Source: Shewanella sp. UCD-KL12 (GTDB taxonomy: Bacteria; Pseudomonadota; Gammaproteobacteria; Enterobacterales; Shewanellaceae). Taken from it: a stretch of 64,000 nucleotides of DNA. Made by a program: the position numbers and the translations under genes. The notes beneath the pieces are model-generated. The model did not search any database and was not told the DNA's origin. It saw only the letters and a list, made by a program, of their open reading frames with translations. Of the stretch, positions 17,146 to 25,118 are shown piece by piece. Within the stretch, counting starts at the first letter, position 1. Each line of letters starts with the position of its first letter. Location: assembly GCF_001957125.1 (NCBI RefSeq), contig NZ_MPHJ01000003.1:289203-353202 (forward strand). Direction: 5' to 3'.

Positions 17146-18399
17146 TTAATCTGCTGGCTTAGCTTTAGCGTGCGCTATACCCAGAATGATTAACCCAGGC
17201 CAGAACAGGTAGGCTAAGATCTCTAAATTCTCACCAAAGGTATAAAGAAACAGCTGCAGGAGTATTGCTAAGCCTGATGCCGCTACTTTAGATGTGAATA
17301 TTTTGCCGATTAACGTTATAAAGCTAACTAGAAATGGCAGTGCAAGGGCAATTGCACCAACAAGCCCCTTTACAAAAAGGAGGCCATACCAAGTATGGTG
17401 TGAGCCTATAGGCATATATTCCACCATATGTGGACCACGCTCGACAATGCCATGTCCCCAGACCAATGCTTCATTGGCCCACCTTTCTAAGGCGATATTA
17501 GCAAGGTGCTCTCTGACTCGTGTTGAGCCTGCTCGGGCAGATTTTATCGCAGAGATACTCATCTCTACTCGTTCAATGGCTTGAGTTCCGAATAGCCCAG
17601 TTAAAAGGGCCAAGGGACTGGCGATAAAATAGAGCCACGGTGACCGGTGCCAACGTAGGAAGGAGAAATATCCGATCAAAATAATATAGCAAACTAATGC
17701 CAGCCGAGATTGAGAGATTAATACCATCAGTAAGCTGGCTATGATGCCGTAGGTTTTATACCTTCGGCTTTGCTCCTGTATGGCGAAATTAAGCAGCAGA
17801 TTCCCCATCATTCCCAGTGCAGGTGCCCAGGGGGTAAATAACCGCCATCTTGGTGTGCCACTACCAGGGTCAATCTCGTAGAGACTGACGCTAAAAAACT
17901 CAGGTCCAGGTCCGCCAATAATGCTTAGTGGAGAGACATACAAAGTGCTAGGCAGCCCTAAGATCCAAGCCATTACACAAAACGGGAAGATAATCAGTGT
18001 GTACTTACCTAATAAGCATGATGCACGGTAGATGATCTCTTTACGTATACATAAGCTGCCAATAAGTGGAAATATAGCTAAAAGCGCCCAGCCTTTAGCC
18101 CAGCCAATGGATGATTTTATCAACTTAGGTAAGCCCAGTTCATGTTCTAAGTGGGCAATCACTAACGCTATAAGCATGATGCACATACCCACTATCCAGC
18201 TTAATTGAGCTGGTGAGAAGTTGAAATCTTCCTGATCGATAAGATACTTTTTCATCAAACGAAGCAGCAATATCCAGGCTATAACAGGCGCTACGATATA
18301 CATGGCACCCAAGAACCAGAAGAGGTAGGTATAGGTGATGCTATACCAGACAATTTTCTCATCTGTGTTCTCAGGGAAAATCTCTTGAGCTGTAGCCAT
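17146..18399 (-). CDS. O-antigen ligase/polymerase family protein (Wzy-like)
   Basis: A 417-residue protein with about ten membrane helices. The long periplasmic loop (about 270-340) contains STRVREHL and, before the following helix, GSHHTWYGLLFVKGLVGA, the family's His-containing motif near the membrane. In a cluster with flippase, Wzz and Wza it is most simply the polymerase that joins repeat units, although the same fold is used by O-antigen ligases. AGGAGG lies right before the ATG. It follows the Wzz gene at 55 bp. Confidence 0.82.
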   Translation of the reverse strand: MATAQEIFPENTDEKIVWYSITYTYLFWFLGAMYIVAPVIAWILLLRLMKKYLIDQEDFNFSPAQLSWIVGMCIMLIALVIAHLEHELGLPKLIKSSIGWAKGWALLAIFPLIGSLCIRKEIIYRASCLLGKYTLIIFPFCVMAWILGLPSTLYVSPLSIIGGPGPEFFSVSLYEIDPGSGTPRWRLFTPWAPALGMMGNLLLNFAIQEQSRRYKTYGIIASLLMVLISQSRLALVCYIILIGYFSFLRWHRSPWLYFIASPLALLTGLFGTQAIERVEMSISAIKSARAGSTRVREHLANIALERWANEALVWGHGIVERGPHMVEYMPIGSHHTWYGLLFVKGLVGAIALALPFLVSFITLIGKIFTSKVAASGLAILLQLFLYTFGENLEILAYLFWPGLIILGIAHAKAKPAD

Positions 18400-18454
18400 G
18401 AAACCTCCTGATAGAGTGACGAGATTCGAGCTTCTTGGAGCAAGAACCTAACTC

Positions 18455-19864
18455 TTAAGCCGTTAATATTTTCTGTAAGATTGGTTTACGGATCCACATG
18501 ATGCACAAGCCAGCCAAGGAGAAGATTGATGCAACGACCCCTCCAAGCAAGGTTAGGATCTGGGCGACTTTATTTTCTTTCGTTGGTAGTGAAGGTGGCG
18601 CGAGTAACTGCAACAGTGGATAGGCGGAGTAGATATCAGCTTTTCCTATATCCATCTTGGCTAAAGCTGAAGTAAATACTGCGGTTGCGACCTGGTGCTC
18701 ACGGTGAAGGTCTCCAAGCTTCGCAGCGTCATCATTGCTGTGGGCTAAACGAATATCCCATTGTGCAATCTGCTCTTTTAATGAGCGTATCTCTTGGCTT
18801 AACCCCTCAGCTTCAGTGGTGAGGCTAAGCAGTTGCTGCATGAGTTGAGCTCGGCCATCAATATCGTCAGCTGACAACATCAGCATTAGTGTATCATCCT
18901 GATAACCCAGTAAGATTTCGCAACGCTTTTTCATTGCGTTGAAAAGTGCCTGTTGCTGCTGTGTCTGTGTGACGACTTGTGGGTGTTTGCTGCCGTAGCG
19001 CCCACCAAACTCAGCGAGCTTGGCTGTCGCTTGGGTATAGATAACCAATAGTTGTTGATAGATCTGATCGTTTTTAAGCTTAAGCAGATCCGCAGCCTGT
19101 CTTGCATTTAATGATAGATGCATCTCCAACATTTTCTGGCTTGCTATTACTCCCTGTAGTTTTGAGGTCATATTCACTTCATTATGTCTCAATCTCTCTA
19201 ATGTCAGTGCTACCTCTTTAAATTGATCTAGCGAGACTAAGCCTATTTGTGATTGAAAATCGAGAATTTTTGATTGGCTTTGACTCACTTTCTGAGCAAA
19301 GCCATCAATGCCCATTTTCACTCCGTTTTCACGCTGGTGGATCTCATCCTCTCTTAGCTGAGAGAGCAGCGCTTGCAAGCTATGGTAATGCGCCCATGCT
19401 TTATTTTGGGCATCGATGGCTGTTTTGCTGTTAATGCTAAACTGCATGATACCGGTTTGATTGGGTAACTTTAGTTTAGGTTTAGTCATAGTTGATGATG
19501 AGATATTTATTGTTTTTGCCGCTGCATCAATTAAAGTTTGGCTCATTGAGAGTGCTTTATAGTTCTCTCTTGGATCGATTGCTGAGCTTAAGTAAGGAGA
19601 AGTACTTGAGCTACTTGCTTGACCAATACTGTCTAGGCTGACTAATGCACCAGCGCCAGCACCGGGAAGAATTAGTGTCCACTTACTGACAAACTTAGTT
19701 GGCGTTACGGCTAAAGTGATAAACACCAGCGTCCAGATAACCGCTAAAGCAGCGACAGCAGTTTTGATATACACCCAACGTCTGGCATTTACCGGTAGGC
19801 TACTGCCCTTTAAAGCAGCTCGCTTTAACCAAAGAAGTTGTTTGGGCTCATTACTTTTTTTCAT
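18455..19864 (-). CDS. Chain-length determinant / polysaccharide co-polymerase (Wzz/GumC-type)
   Basis: A 469-residue inner-membrane protein with one helix near residues 33-53, a large periplasmic part with long coiled-coil stretches (about 190-400, many KxLE/QxQ heptads) and a second helix near 437-458, followed by a short cytoplasmic tail. This is the co-polymerase layout without a fused tyrosine kinase, so no autophosphorylating BY-kinase is evident. It sets chain length and contacts the outer-membrane Wza-type channel encoded 31 bp upstream. Confidence 0.88.
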   Translation of the reverse strand: MKKSNEPKQLLWLKRAALKGSSLPVNARRWVYIKTAVAALAVIWTLVFITLAVTPTKFVSKWTLILPGAGAGALVSLDSIGQASSSSTSPYLSSAIDPRENYKALSMSQTLIDAAAKTINISSSTMTKPKLKLPNQTGIMQFSINSKTAIDAQNKAWAHYHSLQALLSQLREDEIHQRENGVKMGIDGFAQKVSQSQSKILDFQSQIGLVSLDQFKEVALTLERLRHNEVNMTSKLQGVIASQKMLEMHLSLNARQAADLLKLKNDQIYQQLLVIYTQATAKLAEFGGRYGSKHPQVVTQTQQQQALFNAMKKRCEILLGYQDDTLMLMLSADDIDGRAQLMQQLLSLTTEAEGLSQEIRSLKEQIAQWDIRLAHSNDDAAKLGDLHREHQVATAVFTSALAKMDIGKADIYSAYPLLQLLAPPSLPTKENKVAQILTLLGGVVASIFSLAGLCIMWIRKPILQKILTA

Positions 19865-19895
19865 AATCAGTCATCCTTGGTTAATTGAGCGCTGC

Positions 19896-21173
19896 TTAAA
19901 GTAAGCCTAAAAGTGTTGCTGGTAGTAACACTTCTGTGACTGTACGGGCGATTTCACGAATGTTAGTGACTGTAGAGTCATAACAAGCTATGCCATCACC
20001 AGGGAGCAAAACAGGGTTCATCAGAGGACGCCAAGAGTTTGCTATTAAACCGTCGATTGAACGCTCAACTACATCGACTTGTTTAGTAAGGGGGTTTTTA
20101 GTAATGAGTAAAACGTGTCTACTTGCATTCGTCATTTGTGCCCCACCGACACAGTTCCCCCCAATCACTCCAGTAAGTAGGCGAGTGCCGTAAGGAAAAC
20201 GCGTCGCTTCAGTATCGACTGCGGATTGAGAGTTACTGCTCGCAGGTTGGGTTAAGTTTGATATAAATACTCTTATACCTGGCGCGGTGATTTGCGAGGG
20301 TCTGGCTAATTCATCATCAAATGTTGTTTTTTGAGGCACATGAATATGGTCATTGGCCATCAAGGTAAAGTGAGGTACTTTGGCTCCTGTCATCACGCCA
20401 GACAAATCCAGTGTAATGCTTTCCTTACCGCGGACTAAACGAATCATTGTAAGGTCAGCGTCAGGGCTTACGCCTCCAGAAGCTCTAAGTGCTGCAGGTA
20501 TTGAACGCTCAGCGGCTTGATCACCTGAGTGTTTGTGATCATCATCTTTGAGTTCTGTCTCTGATTTGCGGTTAATCAGGTGTAGGCCTGGCTCGAAAAT
20601 AGCCCCAGATACCGTAATTTCAATAGGCGCCCACCTAAGCGGGGTGATACTGAGTCTGATCGTACCTTCAAGCATAAGATCCTCATCGAGTAGTTGCTGC
20701 ATAATACTCACTTTAAGTTGCTCGATATTTAGCCCTTGAGCATTAATTGCTGCTAAGTAAGGCAGGTAGATAAAACCGTCGGCGTTAACTTCAACTTCGC
20801 CACTAAACTCCTCACCGTTGAGAATACTGATATCAAGTTTGTCACCTACTGATAATTTCATTTCAGCAAATGAGCCTGCTGCTAATTGGTTTGATAACTG
20901 ATGGCTAGCGTTAATCTTGTTTGTCGTAACTGCAGGCGCTGCAGCAGAGCTGACCGAATTTGATGCTTGTTTACTTGTGTATCTTTTTCTTTCATAGGGC
21001 GTTTTACTGCCATAGTAGTGGCAGGTTTTACTGTTATTTGATTCAACTTCATGCGTATTAGCACATAAGTCTGCGTCTTTACGTTCAATGAGCGAGGGCG
21101 TCACACAAGCTGCAAGATTGAGCATAAGGAAAACGCTGAGTCCTTTCATCGTACTACTGTCTAATTTATCCAT
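19896..21173 (-). CDS. wza: Polysaccharide export outer-membrane lipoprotein (Wza/KpsD-type)
   Basis: A 425-residue secreted lipoprotein: signal peptide ending in a lipobox LAAC with Cys23, a low-complexity linker to about 100, a poly-export domain (LSVGDKLDISILNGEEFSGEVEVNADGFIYLPYL, about 105-180) and SLBB-type ligand-binding repeats after it. It would form the outer-membrane exit channel for the polymer. AGGAG stands 6 nt before ATG 21173, so that start is preferred to the internal Met9. It is 70 bp downstream of the STAS gene and 31 bp upstream of the Wzz gene. Confidence 0.9.
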   Translation of the reverse strand: MDKLDSSTMKGLSVFLMLNLAACVTPSLIERKDADLCANTHEVESNNSKTCHYYGSKTPYERKRYTSKQASNSVSSAAAPAVTTNKINASHQLSNQLAAGSFAEMKLSVGDKLDISILNGEEFSGEVEVNADGFIYLPYLAAINAQGLNIEQLKVSIMQQLLDEDLMLEGTIRLSITPLRWAPIEITVSGAIFEPGLHLINRKSETELKDDDHKHSGDQAAERSIPAALRASGGVSPDADLTMIRLVRGKESITLDLSGVMTGAKVPHFTLMANDHIHVPQKTTFDDELARPSQITAPGIRVFISNLTQPASSNSQSAVDTEATRFPYGTRLLTGVIGGNCVGGAQMTNASRHVLLITKNPLTKQVDVVERSIDGLIANSWRPLMNPVLLPGDGIACYDSTVTNIREIARTVTEVLLPATLLGLL

Positions 21174-21243
21174 AACTTGCTCCTAGCTCTATCTCGTAAA
21201 TAGCCTATTTATTAAGCCGCTAAGTTCTGATATTCCGTGAAGG

Positions 21244-21585
21244 CTAATGGCTACAGATATGCTCAATTGCAGCATCTTCATCTTCAAAAATGATAAATAC
21301 TTGATGAAGCCTTGTGAGCTCAATAAGAGAGCGCACTCCTGCTGAAGGGGAGAGTAAAATGACCTCTCCAGAACGCTTTTGAGTCAGCTTATGTGCAGAC
21401 ACTAGAACCGATAGGCCGCTTGAATCGATAAACTCTACTTGATGCAGGTCCATGACGAGCTTATTGCTGCCAGACTCTATTTGACGCGATATAGCCGCCC
21501 TTAGTGTTGGGGTTTGTGCCATTACCATCTCTTTAGGTAATGTGACTAAACAGGCATTATCGAGTGTTAATGGAGAGAATTTCAT
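21244..21585 (-). CDS. STAS-domain anti-sigma-factor antagonist (SpoIIAA/SypA-like)
   Basis: A 113-residue single STAS domain. The phosphorylation motif FIDSSGLSVLV is intact, with Ser56 the expected target of the neighbouring HATPase protein. In partner switching the unphosphorylated form is active; in V. fischeri SypA, a homologous protein at the head of a polysaccharide locus, promotes biofilm formation in the unphosphorylated state. A strong AAGGAGCACC ribosome site and a sigma54 promoter 50 bp upstream precede it. No sigma factor gene is near, so the output is probably not transcription. Confidence 0.9.
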   Translation of the reverse strand: MKFSPLTLDNACLVTLPKEMVMAQTPTLRAAISRQIESGSNKLVMDLHQVEFIDSSGLSVLVSAHKLTQKRSGEVILLSPSAGVRSLIELTRLHQVFIIFEDEDAAIEHICSH

Positions 21586-21635
21586 ATGGTGCTCCTTAAA
21601 ATCATCAGCTTGTTCTTTGGGTTATAATAATAGAT

Positions 21636-21651
21636 TGCACAAAGCAGGCCA
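21636..21651 (-). promoter_or_regulatory. sigma54 promoter for the STAS-wza operon
   Basis: Minus-strand TGGCCTGCTTTGTGCA, with GG-N10-GC spacing. RNA would start near 21624, about 40 nt before the STAS start codon. A TTGCAATGCATTTTGCGAA element lies at 21731-21749, about 80-95 bp upstream, where an enhancer-binding regulator would be expected. Confidence 0.65.
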
Positions 21652-21987
21652 TGTTTTAAGTTGTTGAATTTGATGTTTTTATCTAGGTGGGTTGGTTTTT
21701 GGATTGTGATTGGCAGGCGTATCGCTTTTATTGCAATGCATTTTGCGAAAGTGGCTTGTGTGGTAAAAAGAGTCAAAGTATAAGGGAGGGAAATCGCTGT
21801 TTGTTGTCACTTAATCGGGAAGCTATTAAGCCATGGGAGCACATAAAACATGGGAGCTATTTACAGAGGGTAAGTTACAGAGAGTAAGCTAGAGGGCTCT
21901 TGATACAACTTAAGGCCGTACAGTGCTTTCCTTATTAAGTTACCCTCTGCTTGGGTTTGTCCATGCATGGTTAACCCCTTAGCAAAT
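21652..21987. other. gap between the HATPase and STAS genes
   Basis: No credible gene. It contains the TTGCA-rich element (21731-21749), a plus-strand GG-N10-GC match TGGCAGGCGTATCGCT (21711-21726) with no gene downstream of it on that strand, and inverted AGAGGGTAA / TTACCCTCT arms about 60 bp apart near 21866 and 21941. Confidence 0.5.
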
Positions 21988-22380
21988 TTAACCTCTCAGC
22001 AAGCTTAGCCTGAGATGAGTGCCAGCGACAGATGCCTGAAATTTCATTTGATCCATCCAATTTTGAATAATCCATAGCCCCCTACCTGAGAGCGAGAACG
22101 GAGATGGGCAGTCAATCTGATCTGATAACTCGGTATAAGGGGAATTATCGAGTAGGTCTATGGTAATAACCTCCAGGTCGCAATGAATGATAACCACGAC
22201 CTCTTCAAGTTGACTGTCAGTATGTTGCAACACATTTGATAGGGCTTCAAGGATGCAGGTAATGACTTTGAACCTCTGCTGCGTACAAACACTATTTTGC
22301 TGTAGAAATTGTTCAAGCTCTGAACAAAGCAATTTACTGGTCCAAATTTTTTGAGATAGGTTTAATTGAATACTATTCAT
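21988..22380 (-). CDS. Anti-sigma-factor-type serine kinase (RsbW/SpoIIAB-like HATPase)
   Basis: A 130-residue GHKL ATPase of the HATPase_c_2 type. The N-box is seen in EALSNVLQHTD, the G1-box in LLDNSPYTE and the G2-box in LSGRGLWIIQNW. It should bind and phosphorylate the STAS protein (Ser56). Start 22380 is chosen because GGAGG lies 4 nt before that ATG; the ATG six codons earlier has no ribosome site. It lies 68 bp after the PP2C phosphatase gene, so kinase and phosphatase, fused in SypE of V. fischeri, are separate proteins here. Confidence 0.87.
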   Translation of the reverse strand: MNSIQLNLSQKIWTSKLLCSELEQFLQQNSVCTQQRFKVITCILEALSNVLQHTDSQLEEVVVIIHCDLEVITIDLLDNSPYTELSDQIDCPSPFSLSGRGLWIIQNWMDQMKFQASVAGTHLRLSLLRG

Positions 22381-22448
22381 AATGCCTCCATTTAGCATTG
22401 GCTGAATGCTTAGAAATCGCTCATGCTGATGTATATAAGCTGTTATTT

Positions 22449-23834
22449 TTATGCACCTGCTTTCAAGTGATACAGGTTATGACTTGGGATTGCTTTTGTG
22501 TAAGGGGGACTCATCTCTCCTATTGCCTCTGTTTCTTGCAATGTTTCTACTTTATCTGAGCTCTCTAGTGTTAGCGTCTCTTGATTAATCATCTCCTCAT
22601 CACGCTTAAGGCTGGACGTCGAGAGGATCATCATAGATATATCATCTTGGGCAGACTTTTCCTGCCAAAGGTCAACCGCATGACTTAAGTGATGCAGTAA
22701 TGACTCTGGAAGAAGTTGATGCGCATCTGAACATGCTTTGAGTAATCTGTGTTGGCCAAACTCACCAAATTCGGGGTGATGGCACTCGTAGACGCCGTCG
22801 GAGTAGAGCATTAGGTGCTGCTGGCTGTTGAGAAAAAATGAGTTGTAGCTGTATTGAAAGTGATTATCGATCCCAAGAGGTATTCCTGACTCTAGCGCCA
22901 TAAGCTCAGCGCCATGGTTGTCGATCAAAATAGGTTGCGGGTGCCCAGCGATTGTTAATCTAACTTGGCCGCTATCTGTATTTGCTATACCCAAGATGAG
23001 TGTGGCAAATCGCCCTGCATTTTCTGGATCATCAAAGTCAGCATTGAGCTCATTAACGATGAGAGCAGGATCTAAACTATCCCAATTACAGCTTTTACAG
23101 CTTAACCTTTGTGCCAAGGTAAAGCTCTGCATAGAGGCGGCTATGCCATGACCTGTGACATCAAGAAGGTAAAAACCGAGGTGGGAGTCGTCAATGGAAA
23201 AGCATTGAAAAATATCGCCTGCGAGCTCCTGAGCAGGTTGAAACCTTGCAGCTAAGCGCCAATCATTAATTTGATTACTTGCACTGGGAAGCATTGAACC
23301 TTGTAGTTTGGCAGCGCTATCTAAATCATCTTGAACTTGCGCTAAGTAAGCCTGCTCTTTTGATAGGGCGCTATTGAGAGCGGTATTTTGCTGTGCTAAA
23401 TACTGCTGCATTTTTACAATTCTTGCTGCCGCAAGTAGTCTGACCTTTAGAATGCTTGGGATAAAAGGTTTAGTTAAAAAATCATCGGCTCCGGATTCTA
23501 TACCCTCTATCATATGTTTAGCTTGATTATTGGCGGTAAGTAACAGTGTGTAAGGGGGGATAGCTTCTTGTTTGAGGTGATGGCAAAGCTCTGGCCCTGT
23601 CATTGCGGGCATACGCCAATCACTGATAACGATATCTGGTAACTCTTGTCGATAAATCGCTAACGCTTCACTACCACTAGCACAGCTCGATACTTTTAAG
23701 CCCATCTCCTTCAACAGCTTAGCGATAAACAAACGCTCGCTTTGAGTATCTTCAACTAACAAGACTGAAAGTGCATCCAGTGGCTCAAGGTTCATTGAAC
23801 TTGCTTGCATCTGCTGTGATGTATTTAAAAGCAT
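22449..23834 (-). CDS. Response-regulator PP2C phosphatase (RsbU/SpoIIE-type)
   Basis: A 461-residue cytoplasmic protein: receiver domain at 22-140 with phospho-acceptor Asp72 in VISDWRMP and Lys in LTKPF, a short coiled coil (145-185), and a PP2C/SpoIIE phosphatase domain (185-415) with the metal-binding ELAGDIF and LDVTGHGIAA motifs. The last 45 residues are polar and unassigned. It should dephosphorylate the STAS protein in response to phosphorylation by a histidine kinase, most likely the hybrid kinase encoded divergently. It is the first gene of its unit, 105 nt from a sigma54 promoter. Confidence 0.92.
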   Translation of the reverse strand: MLLNTSQQMQASSMNLEPLDALSVLLVEDTQSERLFIAKLLKEMGLKVSSCASGSEALAIYRQELPDIVISDWRMPAMTGPELCHHLKQEAIPPYTLLLTANNQAKHMIEGIESGADDFLTKPFIPSILKVRLLAAARIVKMQQYLAQQNTALNSALSKEQAYLAQVQDDLDSAAKLQGSMLPSASNQINDWRLAARFQPAQELAGDIFQCFSIDDSHLGFYLLDVTGHGIAASMQSFTLAQRLSCKSCNWDSLDPALIVNELNADFDDPENAGRFATLILGIANTDSGQVRLTIAGHPQPILIDNHGAELMALESGIPLGIDNHFQYSYNSFFLNSQQHLMLYSDGVYECHHPEFGEFGQHRLLKACSDAHQLLPESLLHHLSHAVDLWQEKSAQDDISMMILSTSSLKRDEEMINQETLTLESSDKVETLQETEAIGEMSPPYTKAIPSHNLYHLKAGA

Positions 23835-23938
23835 AAGTCAGCTCGCTCTCAGTTGTTTATAGTTAAGGTTTTGACTGAAATATCGTGCTAGATGACAGCT
23901 AGCTTTGACCGTTCAGTTTTCAGTGTGGTTATAGAGAA

Positions 23939-23954
23939 AGCAATCTTTGAGCCA
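23939..23954 (-). promoter_or_regulatory. sigma54 promoter for the phosphatase-kinase unit
   Basis: Minus-strand TGGCTCAAAGATTGCT: GG-N10-GC with an ideal TTGCT at -12. The predicted RNA start is near 23927. It is divergent from the sigma54 promoter at 24149. Confidence 0.65.
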
Positions 23955-24023
23955 GTACGAACACACTGCAGTTAAGTTATTGATAGGCTGTCTAATATTT
24001 TTAATACATAAAAGGTTATAAAA

Positions 24024-24064
24024 GAATGAATGGCATTTAATTGCAATATGCAAAAGGGTCATTC
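24024..24064. promoter_or_regulatory. candidate enhancer between divergent sigma54 promoters
   Basis: The palindrome TTGCA-ATA-TGCAA (24041-24053) lies within wider inverted arms GAATGA (24024-24029) and TCATTC (24059-24064). It is about 90-100 bp from each of the two divergent sigma54 promoters, the normal distance for an enhancer-binding regulator. Binding by the regulator encoded at 28745 is inferred. Confidence 0.4.
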
Positions 24065-24148
24065 ATATTAATAAAACAGCCTTGATGATGTTTTTACTTA
24101 TCTGTTTTGTATGAGTTAGCTGAATGATATCGTTAAGTTTTTGGTCTT

Positions 24149-24164
24149 TGGCATGAGCTTTGCT
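24149..24164 (+). promoter_or_regulatory. sigma54 promoter for the binding protein-kinase-regulator operon
   Basis: TGGCATGAGCTTTGCT differs from the TGGCACG-N4-TTGCW consensus at one defined position. Predicted RNA start near 24176, which is why the start codon at 24217 is preferred to the ATG at 24187 for the next gene. Confidence 0.75.
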
Positions 24165-24216
24165 CCAGTATTTTTAACACGACGCTATGAAAATATTACT
24201 GGTAAGGATATGCAAA

Positions 24217-25095
24217 ATGAAAATATCACAATGGATTAGGTTTACGTTAAATGCCGCTACTATTTCACTTCTTAGTTTTTCTGCAAGTGCTCAAGTGGAT
24301 GAAATTGCAGATGATGTAACTCAGCCCACCGTACTTACCTTCGGCATAGTACCGCAGCAAGCTGCAAGCACTCTGGCTAGGAAGTGGTCGCCTTTACTCG
24401 CCGCTCTTTCGCAAAATGCAAATTTCCAATTGCGTTTTGCAACTGCGCCAGATATTCCTACTTTTGAGAAGCGTTTAGCAAAAGGCGAATATGATGTGGC
24501 TTACATGAATCCCTATCATTTCACAGTGTTTAACGACTCTCCCGGTTATCAAGCCGTAGCTAAAGAAAAAAATAAGAAAATACAGGGCATCATAGTCGTT
24601 AAGGCTGACTCTGAAGTGCAATCTTTAGCTGAGCTTGATGGTGAGCTGCTTGCATTCCCAGCGCCTGCAGCTTTTGCTGCGAGTGTGTTACCTAGGGCTA
24701 ATTTAAAAATTAAAGGACTAACAAATGAAATTAAATATGTTGGCTCCCATGATTCAGTCTATCTTGCTGTCGCACAAGGGCTAGTGGCTGGTGGTGGGGG
24801 AGTAAAGAGAACCTTCAAAACGATGGATAAGGCTGTGACCAGCCAGCTGCGCGTATTGTGGGAAACGCCTGGTTATACCCCCCATGCAATTGCCATTCAT
24901 CCAAGCGTTGACAGCGAGATGGTCAAAGAGCTTACAGAAAAATTTGTTCATCTTTCGTCTAATGATGAAGGCATTGCGTTGCTAAACAGCCTTGGATTTA
25001 AGCCGTTTGAGGCGGCGAATAATCAAGATTGGGATGACGTAAGAGCCTTAGGATTAGGGGGATTTGCTAAGCCACTAGAGACAGTAAATGAGTAA
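24217..25095 (+). CDS. PhnD-like periplasmic substrate-binding protein
   Basis: A 292-residue exported protein: signal peptide to about residue 24 (ends SASA), then a type II periplasmic-binding fold of the PhnD (phosphate/phosphite/phosphonate) family, with TFGIVPQQAASTLARKWSPL at the start, YDVAYMNPYHFTVFN in the middle and LLNSLGFKPFE near the end. ATG 24217 has AAGGA upstream; the ATG at 24187 would leave only about 11 nt of leader. No ABC permease or ATPase gene is adjacent. Instead a sensor kinase follows 23 bp later, so it probably presents a ligand to that kinase, as LuxP or TorT do, rather than feeding a transporter. Ligand unknown. Confidence 0.85.
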   Translation: MKISQWIRFTLNAATISLLSFSASAQVDEIADDVTQPTVLTFGIVPQQAASTLARKWSPLLAALSQNANFQLRFATAPDIPTFEKRLAKGEYDVAYMNPYHFTVFNDSPGYQAVAKEKNKKIQGIIVVKADSEVQSLAELDGELLAFPAPAAFAASVLPRANLKIKGLTNEIKYVGSHDSVYLAVAQGLVAGGGGVKRTFKTMDKAVTSQLRVLWETPGYTPHAIAIHPSVDSEMVKELTEKFVHLSSNDEGIALLNSLGFKPFEAANNQDWDDVRALGLGGFAKPLETVNE

Positions 25096-25118
25096 CCTTT
25101 GTTTGAAGGAGGCTGGTT

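Noticed and set aside
21244..22380. STAS and HATPase proteins as a sigmaB-type stress control system
   Set aside because: No sigmaB-like factor is in the window; the context is a polysaccharide operon, which favours the Syp-like role.
24031..24045. TGGCATTTAATTGCA as a further sigma54 promoter
   Set aside because: GG and GC are 9, not 10, bases apart, and a better site is 118 bp downstream.
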